Source: Bacteroides sp. UBA1773 (lineage in GTDB: Bacteria; Bacteroidota; Bacteroidia; Bacteroidales; Bacteroidaceae). Taken from it: 55,843 nt of DNA. The stretch is taken from contig DCGR01000057.1 in assembly GCA_002315285.1 (NCBI GenBank), forward strand, positions 1 to 55,843, given 5' to 3'. A model generated the notes under the pieces. The model was not told the DNA's origin, searched no databases, and saw nothing but the letters and a program-made list of their open reading frames with translations. Shown one piece after another: positions 45,901-54,559 of the stretch. Both the position numbers and the translations under genes were made by a program. How positions within the stretch are numbered: the stretch's first letter is position 1; each line of letters starts with the position of its first letter.

Positions 45901-46284
45901 ATCAGTGCAATCATAAAACTCTGGGTTGATTTGTCCGTCCTTGCGGATGTAAGGCAGTCCATCGGACTTTGTGGAGTCGGGCCACCAATAGGGACCCATG
46001 CTCATGTAATCATGTTTGTTGCCGCTCGGAGGGGCCTGTTTCTTGTTCATCACCGAGTAAGGGCCTTCGCCCAACATCTTGTCGGCTTCGGCCACCAGCG
46101 CTTCGAAAGCAGGCATCACTGCCGGATCCTTACGTTGTATGGCATTCTTACTACGTTGTAACACCATCCGGTTCATCATAATCAGCGATGGCGGGTTCTT
46201 CTTGGCTTCAGGAGCTTTCTGCTCGCTTGTGCAGGCCGACAACAACATCAGCCACACAGGAAGCAACATTGCAAGTTTCTTCAT
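42982..46284 (-). CDS. Alginate-lyase/heparinase II-III bimodular lipoprotein (copy 1)
   Basis: A 1100-residue lipoprotein (lipobox LLSAC, Cys18), third gene of its operon. Residues 30-395 are an alginate-lyase-type (PF05426-like) alpha/alpha domain with the marks GPYWWPD, NNHATQYD (Asn250, His251) and RTRPWGYS (Arg300/302, Tyr306), in line with the Asn-His/Arg/Tyr set of PL5-type lyases. Residues 410-1100 are heparinase II/III-like: an alpha-toroid with WQLSRHGYWSTLGRAYW, NNWLTMEM (Asn642), SPGYHGVS (Tyr696) and GHQHEDKL (His821, His823), then a beta-sandwich. Both halves therefore look able to cleave uronic-acid polysaccharides by beta-elimination. The polymer is unknown. It starts 12 bases after copy 2. 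Confidence 0.88.
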   Translation of the reverse strand: MKKLAMLLPVWLMLLSACTSEQKAPEAKKNPPSLIMMNRMVLQRSKNAIQRKDPAVMPAFEALVAEADKMLGEGPYSVMNKKQAPPSGNKHDYMSMGPYWWPDSTKSDGLPYIRKDGQINPEFYDCTDYDQLQRMAGSVRKLGITYFFTEDEKYAVHAAKLLKVWFLDEETKMNPNLNYGQSVPGVCDGRCYGIVDTPCLAYMIDGVILLEDSPAWTEDDNNALKTWFAEYNKWLLTSELGIQEDKTLNNHATQYDMQTCVYDIFIGKSGDAGTRLNTITRARIDSQLEADGSQPQEMARTRPWGYSTGNLYNIVKLAQLGERVGVNLWEHVTPKGASIKKAIEWFFPYISGEQPFPKEEIKTKPRDPSSLVGVLMKTADRFGVKEYKRQLENVVKFTGNTYNVETSLLTLTDPILDGPVTSDADLFDALNLDYEGMAAVKAAVEKKDYATAKKEFVTYLKTREKPLWFFNWRDLQKSIAQKGSLDGKPASAIDTAYVEQIAANILPSSGLAYDFGDSEVMDWSINPTEIKYCEWTWQLSRHGYWSTLGRAYWNTGDERYAKAFVHQMTSWVKFNTLHDFPDNILYSRWRTIETGIRTLGSWPNSFFYFLGSPSFDDEAVILMVKSFYEHAIHLRAYPTRNNWLTMEMDGLFYTGILFPEFKDAADWCQFSSEKMYEEEKNQFYEDGAQIELSPGYHGVSLGCMMGIYSIAKLNNYTLPGDYAERLEKMYEYYQNILLPNGRIPSLNDGHWNQRRSTLTEGYKYMPHRTDFQYVGSEGKEGTAPSYTSVWMPWAGWYVMRSGWDTDALYSIFEVGPYGAGHQHEDKLTFSIHAYGSTLISEGGKYDYDTSQWRDYVLSARAHNVTRVDGMDQKRRARAHEDLILHSRKPLENRWISNEQVDFGEGWYNEGFGEKLDTTVTQYRALTFVKNKYWLLFDVFTPSDATTHTYNSWFHFDTTDYTITSTPYAVLSTEKGVSNMAIIPLHGEGANLKVIIGQEVPEVQGWISDSLENGQGEKYEVHKAATTEVTRSAAGQVIEPYLLYPLRVGETLPVKEVKALDNQTLEIIYNDGHSEKVSYSIKGNRLETLSITTDKGEIKVL

Positions 46285-46296
46285 AGGTTATGTTCT

Positions 46297-49200
46297 TTAA
46301 TTTAATATTGTGATTTCCTTTTCTTTTCCTCCATTGTTAACCACCACACTCAGGGTTTTCAGTTTGTTTCCTTCGAGTGAAAGGGTTATCTTGTCGGATG
46401 TTCCGTCAGCATATATAATCTCATAATAATTGGCATCGCTACTCTTCACCTCCTTCACTGGCAAAGTCTCTCCTTTTCGTAATGGATAGAACAAGTAAGG
46501 CTCTACGAACTGACCGCTACGTGTGCGTGTAAATTCCGGAGTGGCTATCGGGCGACACTCAAAATCCTCGAACGCGCCAAATCCGATGGCATCCGAAGCC
46601 CATCCTTGCACCTCAGGTTGTTCTTGTCCTGTGATGACTTTTACGTTAGTTCCTTCGCCGAGGGGGACGATGGCCAAGTTCGCATCCTCCTTTTCCGCAC
46701 TTTGTACGGCAAACGGATGTGTGCGTACTTCACACTCTGTCGTATCGAAATGGAACCACGAGGCATACGTGTGTTCAGCCGCATCGGCAGGAGTGAACAC
46801 ATCGAACATGAGCCAATATCTATTCTTTACGAACACCAGCGCACGGTATTGTGTAATGGTAGAGTCGATCTTCGGGCCAAATCCTTCGTTGTACCATCCC
46901 TCGCCGAAATCGAAATCTACGTTGCTGAGCCATCGGTTCTCCATCGGCTTGCGGCTATGACGAATCAAGTCCTCGTTCCGGCGAGCGTTGCGATTTTGGT
47001 CCATTCCATCAACGCGTGTCACATTGTGCGACCGTGCCGAGAGCACATATTTACGCCATTCCGAGGTGTCGTATTCATATTTTGCGCTTTCCGTCAATAG
47101 GGTGTTACCGTAAGCGTGGAGGATGAACGACAACTTGTCCTCATGCTGATGTGCCGCAGAGTAAGGTCCTACTTCGTAATGGGCATACATGGCGTCAGCA
47201 TCCCATCCCGAACGCATCACATACCACCCTGCCCATGGCATCCACACCGAGGTAAACGCTGGAACAGTACCTTCTTTCCCAGCTGTTGCTGCATATTGGA
47301 AGTCTGTGCGGTGTGGCATGTATTTGAATCCTTCGGCCAACGATTCTCGACGGTTATCCCAGAACGAATCATTCAGTGCAGGCACACGACCATCGGGCAT
47401 CATGAGGTTGAGGTAGCAGCCATACGCATTTTCCAGTCGCTTGGCATAATCGCCAGGTAGTTCGTAATTGTTTATGGTACCTATTTTGTATATGCCCATC
47501 ATGCTTCCCATACTCACCCCCTGGTAGCTCGGTGCCAATTCCACCTGTGCTCCATCGGGATAGAACTGGTTTTTCTCTTCCTCATACATTTTCATGCAGG
47601 CAAAGTCGCACCAATCGGCAGCATCCTGAAATTCGGGGAACAAGAGGCCTGTGTGGAACAATCCGTTCATTTCCATCGTGAGCCAGTTGTTTCCTTGTGG
47701 AAATGCTCTCAGGTGCAGCGCATGTTCGTAGAATGATTTTACCATCAGGATGATTGCCTCATCATCAAATGATGGAGAACCCAAGAAATACACGAACGAG
47801 TTAGGCCAGGCACCCAAGGTACGAATACCCGTCTCAATGGTACGCCAACGCGAATAGGGGATGTTATCGGCAAAATCGTGCAGCGTGTTGAACTTCACCC
47901 AGCTGGTCATCTGGCGCACGAAAGCCTTTGCATACTTTTCATTGCCTGTAGCCCAATAAGCTCTTCCCAATGTGGTCCAGTAAGAGTGGCGGCTGAGTTG
48001 CCAGGTCCACTCCACATATTTCAATGCCGATGCGTTGACCGACCAGTCTATCGTATCGCCAAACTGCTTGTATTCACCGCAGGCTATCAACAGGTTCGAA
48101 GCCACTTTGTCAGCCTCAGTACAGTCGAAATCGGTTTCTCGGTGTTCTGGTTTGTTGTACTCACGCCAATCGAAATTCCAAACAGGTTTTTCACGGGTTT
48201 TCAGATGGGTCACAAAGTCATGTTTGGCTGCTTCATAATCACCTTTCTGCACGTCCTCCTTTACCTTTTCCAATCCCTCGTAATTCAGGTCAAGCGCATC
48301 AAACAAATCGGCATCCGAAGTCACCGGACCATCGAGAATAGGATTGGTAAGCACACACAGCGCAGTCGATACGTCATATTTTCCACCCGAGAATGTCTTG
48401 AGGTTCTCCAACTGTTGCTTGTAGTTGCCCACGCCAAAACGGTCGGCTGTCTTCATCAGCACATTACCCAATTCATCCACCTCCAGTTCACCACCAAGTT
48501 CCTGCTTCTCAAAAGATTTTTGGCCAGAGATGTATGGGAAGAACCATTCTATCATCTTCTGGAGCGATGCGCCCTTTGGTGTAATGTGTTCCCACAAGTT
48601 CACTCCCACCCTTTCGCCTAACAAGCCTAATTTCACGAAGGCACTCAGGTTGAAAAGCGAATAATGCCACGGACGTGTACGTGCCAGTTCGTGAGGTTGT
48701 GACCCATCCGCCTCTATCTGGCTGTCAAGACGCCCCCGCGTTATCTTGTCAAGTCGTTGTTTCACATCGGCCTGATTCCCCGTAAAGAGAGAGAACGCAC
48801 AGGTCTGCACATCAAAGAAGGTGGCATGGTTGTTGAAATAATCATCTTCCTGCTTGCCATATTCGCTCGTCAGCAACCACTTGTTGTAATCTGCAAACCA
48901 TTTTTTCAGGGCTTCGTTATCAGTGTCCGACCAGTCGGCCGAACCATTCAGCAGAATTACGCCGTCCAACATGTCGGCCAATGATCGTGTGTCGATGATG
49001 CCGATGGAGCGACCCTCGCAGATGCCCGGAATGCCTTGTCCATAGTTCAGGTTGGGATTCATGCGGGTAGCTTCATCCAGGAACCACACTTTCAGCAACC
49101 GCGCAGCATGGACAGCATATTTGTTGTCATCCGTGAAGAAATAGGTCAAGCCAAGCAATCGTACCGCCTCCGTCAGCTTTCCCAATTCCGCACAATCTGC

Positions 49201-49578
49201 GCAAGCATAGAATTCCGGATTGATGTCACCATCCTTCCGAATGTATGGCAGTCCGTCGGGTTTCGAGGGGTCGGGCCACCAATAAGGGCCTACGCTCATG
49301 TAGTCGCGCTTGTCGCCACTCGGAGGTGTCTGTTGTTTGTCGATCACCGAGTAGGGGCCTTCGCCCAACATCTTCTCGGCTTCGGCCACCAAAGCCTCAA
49401 AGGCAGGCATCACGGTTGGATCCTTGCGCCGTATGGCATTCTTACTACGCTGCAACACCATCCGGTTCATCATAATCAGCGATGGCGGGTTTTTCTTGAC
49501 TTCGGGAGCCTTCTGTTCACCTACACAAGCCGAAAGCAAGATCAGGCAAATCGGAAGCCACATCAGTATTTTCTTCAT
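46297..49578 (-). CDS. Alginate-lyase/heparinase II-III bimodular lipoprotein (copy 2)
   Basis: A 1093-residue paralogue of the flanking genes, closest to copy 1, with a near-identical start (MKK, lipobox LLSAC, Cys18, then APEVKKNPPSLIMMNRMVLQR). In the alginate-lyase half the key residues are NNHATFFD (Asn250, His251) and RTRPWHYS (Tyr306); in the heparinase half they are NNWLTMEM (Asn631), APSYQGVS (Tyr685, with Gln replacing the His that follows in the other copies) and AAHQHEDKL (His810, His812). The C-terminal beta-sandwich is complete. The small changes beside the catalytic Tyr suggest a different substrate detail from copies 1 and 3 (inference). It starts 8 bases after the stop of copy 3 and ends 12 before copy 1. 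Confidence 0.88.
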   Translation of the reverse strand: MKKILMWLPICLILLSACVGEQKAPEVKKNPPSLIMMNRMVLQRSKNAIRRKDPTVMPAFEALVAEAEKMLGEGPYSVIDKQQTPPSGDKRDYMSVGPYWWPDPSKPDGLPYIRKDGDINPEFYACADCAELGKLTEAVRLLGLTYFFTDDNKYAVHAARLLKVWFLDEATRMNPNLNYGQGIPGICEGRSIGIIDTRSLADMLDGVILLNGSADWSDTDNEALKKWFADYNKWLLTSEYGKQEDDYFNNHATFFDVQTCAFSLFTGNQADVKQRLDKITRGRLDSQIEADGSQPHELARTRPWHYSLFNLSAFVKLGLLGERVGVNLWEHITPKGASLQKMIEWFFPYISGQKSFEKQELGGELEVDELGNVLMKTADRFGVGNYKQQLENLKTFSGGKYDVSTALCVLTNPILDGPVTSDADLFDALDLNYEGLEKVKEDVQKGDYEAAKHDFVTHLKTREKPVWNFDWREYNKPEHRETDFDCTEADKVASNLLIACGEYKQFGDTIDWSVNASALKYVEWTWQLSRHSYWTTLGRAYWATGNEKYAKAFVRQMTSWVKFNTLHDFADNIPYSRWRTIETGIRTLGAWPNSFVYFLGSPSFDDEAIILMVKSFYEHALHLRAFPQGNNWLTMEMNGLFHTGLLFPEFQDAADWCDFACMKMYEEEKNQFYPDGAQVELAPSYQGVSMGSMMGIYKIGTINNYELPGDYAKRLENAYGCYLNLMMPDGRVPALNDSFWDNRRESLAEGFKYMPHRTDFQYAATAGKEGTVPAFTSVWMPWAGWYVMRSGWDADAMYAHYEVGPYSAAHQHEDKLSFILHAYGNTLLTESAKYEYDTSEWRKYVLSARSHNVTRVDGMDQNRNARRNEDLIRHSRKPMENRWLSNVDFDFGEGWYNEGFGPKIDSTITQYRALVFVKNRYWLMFDVFTPADAAEHTYASWFHFDTTECEVRTHPFAVQSAEKEDANLAIVPLGEGTNVKVITGQEQPEVQGWASDAIGFGAFEDFECRPIATPEFTRTRSGQFVEPYLFYPLRKGETLPVKEVKSSDANYYEIIYADGTSDKITLSLEGNKLKTLSVVVNNGGKEKEITILN

Positions 49579-49586
49579 ACATCTAC

Positions 49587-52500
49587 TTAGAATATAGTAA
49601 TTTGTTCTTCTTTTCCTTCGCCAGATTCGGTAATGCTCAATGTATTCAAACAGTTTCCTGTTATCGAATACGTAATCATATTGGTCAATCCATCGGTGAA
49701 TACAATCTTGATGGTGTTGTTGTCCATGACTGTCACTTCTTTCACAGGCAGTGTTTCTCCATCATGCAACGGATAGAGCAGATAAGGTTCCACCCATTGT
49801 CCTTTTGCCCGACGGGTAAATTCTGCCGTAGCCACTGGATAACACTCATATTTCTCACCCTTGTTGCCTTTCACTGCCCTTGCTATCCATCCTTGCAACT
49901 CGGGTTCCTCTTGTCCGATGATAACCTTCACGCCAATTCCATTGCCTTGCAGTGGAACGATGGCCAGATTGGCGTCCTTGGGTTCGGTCGATTGGATGTA
50001 ATAGGGCGCATCGGTATGTATCTCATAGTCGGTGGTGTCGAAGTGAAACCATGAAGTGTATTCATGTGTGGTTGCATCGGTTGGAGTAAACACATCGAAA
50101 AGTAGCCAGTATTTGTTTTTCAGAAACACCAAGGCCCTGTATTGAGTTACCGCGGAATCGAGTTTCACATCCTTTCCTCCGCGATACCAACCTTCGTGGA
50201 AATCCTCTTCCTTTTTGTTGCCGAATCCTTCCGTGTACCAACCCTCTCCGAAGTCAAATCGTTCGTTCGTAATCCAGCGATTGGTCATAGGCTCGGTGCT
50301 GAAGGCAATTTGTTTCTCGCTTCTGCGCACTCCCCGTAACTGGTCCTTTCCATCCACGCGCACCACATTGTGTGCTGGAGCCGACATGGTGTATTGTCGT
50401 TGTTCCGAAGCATCGTAATCGTATTTGCCTCCTTCGCTCAGCAATGTGTTACCGTACGCATGGAGTATGATTGACAGTTTGTCCTCATGCTGATGAGCCG
50501 CCGAGAATGGTCCTACTTCAAAATGGGCATACAGTGCATCCTCATCCCATCCCGAACGCATCACATACCATCCGGCCCAAGGCATCCACACTGAGGTGAA
50601 GACCGGCTCGGTACCTTCTTTGCCCTCGGTGGCTACATACTGGAAATCAGTGCGGTGAGGCATATAGCGGAATGCTTCGCCAAGCATGGCTCGTTTCTGG
50701 CCCCAGTGTGAATCGTTGACTGCCAGTTCATTACCGTTAGGCATGATGATGTTCAAGTAGTAGTTATAGAGGTTTTCCATTTGCTCTTCGTAGCCCTTGG
50801 GCAATTTGTAGCCATTGAGTTTCGCCACCTTGAAAATGTGCATCAGGTCGCTCAGGCTTACTCCGTGATAGCTTGGAGCCAACTCTACCTGTGCCCCATC
50901 GGGATAGAACTGAGCTTGTTGCTCGGCAAACATCCTATCGGATGACAGCTTGCACCATCCTGCTGCTTCCTTGAATTCGGGGAACAGAACACCCAGACAG
51001 AACAATCCGTTCATTTCACTGGCCAGGTGATTGTTTGCCTGCGAATACTGTGTGGACAGATAAGCCCCATGCTCGTAAGTCGAACGCATGATCAACATTA
51101 TCGTGTCATCGTCGAGTTGAGAAGATGGCAGGAAATAAGCCAAGGCATCAGGCCAGGAACCTCTAGCTCGAATTCCGGCTTCCAAAGGGCGCCAACGTGA
51201 ATAGAATTCATTGGCTCTATGGTCGGGCACAGGATTGAATTTTATCCAACTGCGTATCTGGTGAACAAACGCGCGTGCATATTTTTCATTGCCAGTTGCC
51301 CAGTAAGCGCGGCCCAGGACTGGCCAAAACGAATGGCGCGCCAGTTGCCATGTCCATTCGGGATATTTGATTTCGGTGGGATTGATGGACCAATCGATTG
51401 TGTCGCCAAACTGATAGGGTGTGCCACTCGATGAGAGCAGATTCGATGCAATCTCATTGGCTTGGGTGCAGTCGTAATCTGGTTGTCGGTTGCCAGCCTT
51501 GTTGAAGTCATGCCAATCAATAAACCATTTTGGCATTTCCCTTCCTTTCAGGTATGTCACAAAGTCGTGTTGTGCCGCCTCGTAGTTTTGCAATTCCACG
51601 TCCTTTTTCACTTGCTCCAATCCCTTATAGCTCATATCCAACTTGTCGAAAAAGTCTTCTACCGACAATATGGGTCCATCGAGAATGGGGTGTGTCAATA
51701 CACTCACCGATTTGTCCAGATCGGCATTGTCTCCACCAAATGTTTTCAGATTTTCAATTTGTTTCCGATAGGTGTCCACTCCAAAACGGTCGGCAGTTTG
51801 TCTTAACACTCTTGCCAATCCGCCCACATCCCGATGTTGGGTGATTTCTTCTTTTGGGAAAGGTTTTTCACCGGCGATGAAAGGAAAGAACCATTCGATG
51901 GCTTTGCGTATGGAAGCGCCCTTAGGTGTAACGTGTTCCCATAGGTTTACTCCAACGCGATCGCCCAGAACAGCCAAATCCACCAGTCCTGCCAGATTGC
52001 CTATACTATAGCCCCATGGTTTTGTTCGATCCATTTCGTAAGGTTGCGATCCGTCAGCTTCCAACTGACTGTCCAGGCGTGCGCGCGAAATCTTGTCGAT
52101 GCGCTTTCTGGCATCCTCGTTGTGACCGGTATAGATGGAGTATACGCACGACTGATAGTCGAAGTACGTGCCATGATTGTTGAAATAGTCATCCTCCTCT
52201 TTGCCAAACTTGCTGGTGAGCAACCATTGATTGAAAGCTTCAACCCATTTTTGGAGTGCTTCATCATCGGTTTCGTTCCATGCTTGCGACCCTTTTAGCA
52301 AGATTACTCCATCGAGCATCGAGGCCAGACAAGCCGAGTCGATAATGCCGATGGAACGTCCTTCGCAGATGCCAGGGATGGACTGTCCGTATTCCAGATG
52401 CGGATTCATCCGTGTGGCTTCGTTGAGAAACCATATCTTCAGCCAGTTGGCAGCATGAGTGGCATAGCGTTCATCGCCACTGAAGAAATAGGCCAGTCCC

Positions 52501-52916
52501 AAGGTCTGCACAATGTCCGACATCCGATGCATATATTTACGGTCGGTGCACAGGTCGCGTTCTGGACTGATTTCTCCATCGCGGCGTATGTAAGGTAGGC
52601 CATCGGGTTTCGACGGGTCGGGCCACCAGTAGGGCCCCATGCTCATGTAGTCGTGTTTGTTTCCACTGGGAGGGGTTTGTTGCTTGTCCATCACCGAATG
52701 TGGCTCTTCACTAAGCATTCCTTCGGCTTTGTCTATCAGTGCCTTGTAGGCTGGCATCACGTTGGGGTCGTTGCGCTGGATGGCATTTTTCGAACGCTCC
52801 AGTACCAATCTATTCAGCAGGATTTGTGCAGGATGATTCTTTTCGGTCATTTCTTGTTTCTCATCACAGGAAACCATGAGCAACAAGGACAGAAGAACAA
52901 ACAACCAATTTTTCAT
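49587..52916 (-). CDS. Alginate-lyase/heparinase II-III bimodular lipoprotein (copy 3)
   Basis: A 1109-residue lipoprotein (lipobox MVSC, Cys17), first gene of the operon and the most diverged copy. Its alginate-lyase half has NNHGTYFD (Asn247, His248) and RTKPWGYS (Arg297, Tyr303). Its heparinase half has NNHLASEM (Asn629, His630), where copies 1 and 2 have Trp instead of this His, then APSYHGVS (Tyr683) and AAHQHEDKL (His808, His810). Residues 889-916 hold an extra segment that repeats an E-G-W-Y element and is absent from the other copies. The frame is open to 53060, but the lipoprotein signal and the promoter at 52959-52989 fix the start at 52916. Confidence 0.88.
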   Translation of the reverse strand: MKNWLFVLLSLLLMVSCDEKQEMTEKNHPAQILLNRLVLERSKNAIQRNDPNVMPAYKALIDKAEGMLSEEPHSVMDKQQTPPSGNKHDYMSMGPYWWPDPSKPDGLPYIRRDGEISPERDLCTDRKYMHRMSDIVQTLGLAYFFSGDERYATHAANWLKIWFLNEATRMNPHLEYGQSIPGICEGRSIGIIDSACLASMLDGVILLKGSQAWNETDDEALQKWVEAFNQWLLTSKFGKEEDDYFNNHGTYFDYQSCVYSIYTGHNEDARKRIDKISRARLDSQLEADGSQPYEMDRTKPWGYSIGNLAGLVDLAVLGDRVGVNLWEHVTPKGASIRKAIEWFFPFIAGEKPFPKEEITQHRDVGGLARVLRQTADRFGVDTYRKQIENLKTFGGDNADLDKSVSVLTHPILDGPILSVEDFFDKLDMSYKGLEQVKKDVELQNYEAAQHDFVTYLKGREMPKWFIDWHDFNKAGNRQPDYDCTQANEIASNLLSSSGTPYQFGDTIDWSINPTEIKYPEWTWQLARHSFWPVLGRAYWATGNEKYARAFVHQIRSWIKFNPVPDHRANEFYSRWRPLEAGIRARGSWPDALAYFLPSSQLDDDTIMLIMRSTYEHGAYLSTQYSQANNHLASEMNGLFCLGVLFPEFKEAAGWCKLSSDRMFAEQQAQFYPDGAQVELAPSYHGVSLSDLMHIFKVAKLNGYKLPKGYEEQMENLYNYYLNIIMPNGNELAVNDSHWGQKRAMLGEAFRYMPHRTDFQYVATEGKEGTEPVFTSVWMPWAGWYVMRSGWDEDALYAHFEVGPFSAAHQHEDKLSIILHAYGNTLLSEGGKYDYDASEQRQYTMSAPAHNVVRVDGKDQLRGVRRSEKQIAFSTEPMTNRWITNERFDFGEGWYTEGFGNKKEEDFHEGWYRGGKDVKLDSAVTQYRALVFLKNKYWLLFDVFTPTDATTHEYTSWFHFDTTDYEIHTDAPYYIQSTEPKDANLAIVPLQGNGIGVKVIIGQEEPELQGWIARAVKGNKGEKYECYPVATAEFTRRAKGQWVEPYLLYPLHDGETLPVKEVTVMDNNTIKIVFTDGLTNMITYSITGNCLNTLSITESGEGKEEQITIF

Positions 52917-52958
52917 GATGGAAATTGTATAATATCCGTTTCTATTCAATTTTGTTAG

Positions 52959-52989
52959 CAAAAATATTGTTTTTTTTATTATTAAGCAA
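52959..52989 (-). promoter_or_regulatory. Promoter of the three-lyase operon
   Basis: On the minus strand TTG (52987-52989), a 20-base spacer and TATTTTTG (52959-52966) followed by C. It lies 43 bases before the ATG of copy 3, in AT-rich DNA. No other -7 box is evident between the three genes. Confidence 0.65.
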
Positions 52990-53656
52990 TTTTTCACTAA
53001 AAAAAACAAATGATTATTCGCAAAGAACACCAAGTCTCTTATTATAAACCCTGTGTTCAAATTCGGGGACGGTACGATACCGCTGCCACCATCAGGCTAT
53101 CAAATGGTCTCTTCCTGAAATGCATCTTCATCCAAGTGGAAAACTTCCAAGGCTTGCGGATGACGCTGTGGTCAGGAAGAAAAAATGAGCGCGCAGTTCC
53201 TGTTCGTTTTGTGGCCTCTAATTTTCACTTACTGTACTCTCGTAGAACAAGTACTGGGCAGTAAATGGTGACAGGATTCGCCCATACTTCTATCAAACAG
53301 GGAATCGCCAAGGAATGTCGGCAACTGATTCCCCTCCGAGCCATACCGTCTGGCATGCCTGCATTGTGCGATTTTTCGGTGAAAACCGATTTGGAATTCG
53401 ATTTGTGACATAAATATTATGCCAAAACAGTGTTTCGAGGAAAAGCCAAAGACTGAAAGCAGAAGAACAGAAACAATTGGCATGGGATGCCAAACGTGAG
53501 CCACCGGAAATCAACCATCTGATACCTTCGCGACACAAAATTGCGCCTACTTCAAGTCAATTGTGACATCATCACTACCATCCTCAACAGCCCCATTATG
53601 CTTGGTCACCGTGTACAGAGCGATATGGCTGATGACCTGAAAAGCATGCATCCACA
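52990..53656. other. 667-base stretch with no intact gene
   Basis: The longest plus-strand frame (53010-53264, 84 codons) lacks a recognisable domain. Further coding-like pieces in shifting plus-strand frames follow, for example one with YLRDTKLRLLQVNCD and LGHRVQSDMADDL just before the purU stop. The pattern would fit one or more decayed genes, but I cannot name a family and do not call a gene. No tRNA or structured RNA was seen. Confidence 0.35.
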
Positions 53657-54523
53657 TCAGCTGAAGATGATAGTCTTGTTCTTATAAGTGAGTATCTTGC
53701 GCTCGATGTGCTTCGACACGGCTCGGCTCAATACGATTTTTTCCAAGTCGCGTCCTTTTCTCACCAGACTTTCCGGGATGTCCTTGTGGGTGATTCTCAC
53801 CACATCTTGCTCTATGATGGGACCCGCATCCAACTCGGCCGTAACGTAGTGACTTGTGGCTCCAATGATTTTCACTCCGCGTTCGTAAGCCTGATGATAG
53901 GGTTTGGCACCTATGAAAGCAGGCAAGAACGAATGGTGGATGTTGATGATGTGATGAGGATATGCCTCTATCATGGAATTGCTGATGACCTGCATGTAAC
54001 GAGCCAACACAATGAACGACACATGCTCCTTCTCCAACAATTCCATCTCTGCGGTCTCTACTTCTTCCTTATTGGAATGGTCTGGATTGATGGACCATAC
54101 GTAGTAAGGGATATCGAATTGACGTGCCACGTAACGCAAATCCTCATGATTGCTGATGATGCACGGAATGTCAATGTCCCACTCCCCTGCCTTGTAACGC
54201 GCCAAAAGGTCGTAAAGGCAATGACTCATTTTGCTCACAAACACAGCCATACGAGGCTTCACATCGCTAAAAAAAACGTTCAGGTTCATCTGATACCGCA
54301 CTGAAAAGAGGGTATCGACGTACTCCTTGATCTTATCGCGGGGAATCAGAAATTCCTCAAGTTCCCACTCTATGCGCATGAACAGCATCCTGTCTATGGT
54401 GTCAACGTACTGATCCAGATAGACAATGTTTCCACGATTGTCTGTTATGAATTTTGTGACATCAGTAATGATGCCTTGCTGATCGGGGCAATGAAGCAAT
54501 ATGATGGCTGTCGGATTTTTCAT
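53657..54523 (-). CDS. purU: Formyltetrahydrofolate deformylase
   Basis: A 288-residue enzyme that hydrolyses 10-formyl-tetrahydrofolate to formate and tetrahydrofolate, balancing one-carbon pools and feeding formate to purine synthesis. Residues 5-85 are an ACT domain (IILLHCPDQQGIITDVTKFI), and residues 90-285 the formyltransferase-like catalytic domain: PCIISNHEDLR, then the active-site block INIHHSFLPAFIGAKPYHQAYERG and GATSHYVTAELDAGPIIEQD with the conserved Asn-His-Asp set. The length is normal for PurU. A -7 box lies about 30 bases upstream. Confidence 0.96.
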   Translation of the reverse strand: MKNPTAIILLHCPDQQGIITDVTKFITDNRGNIVYLDQYVDTIDRMLFMRIEWELEEFLIPRDKIKEYVDTLFSVRYQMNLNVFFSDVKPRMAVFVSKMSHCLYDLLARYKAGEWDIDIPCIISNHEDLRYVARQFDIPYYVWSINPDHSNKEEVETAEMELLEKEHVSFIVLARYMQVISNSMIEAYPHHIINIHHSFLPAFIGAKPYHQAYERGVKIIGATSHYVTAELDAGPIIEQDVVRITHKDIPESLVRKGRDLEKIVLSRAVSKHIERKILTYKNKTIIFS

Positions 54524-54551
54524 TTTCTGTCTGCTGGTTGTTTTTGTGGCG

Positions 54552-54559
54552 CAAAATTA
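54552..54559 (-). promoter_or_regulatory. -7 box of purU
   Basis: The minus strand reads TAATTTTG followed by C, 28 bases before the purU ATG. Confidence 0.6.

Noticed and set aside
37437..53060. Calling 37-53 kb a classical polysaccharide utilization locus
   Set aside because: No SusC/SusD pair, hybrid two-component sensor or ECF sigma/anti-sigma pair is present in this window.
53010..53264. An 84-codon plus-strand ORF as a real gene or IS4-like transposase piece
   Set aside because: The similarity was too vague to support, and no inverted repeats or further transposase motifs are nearby.
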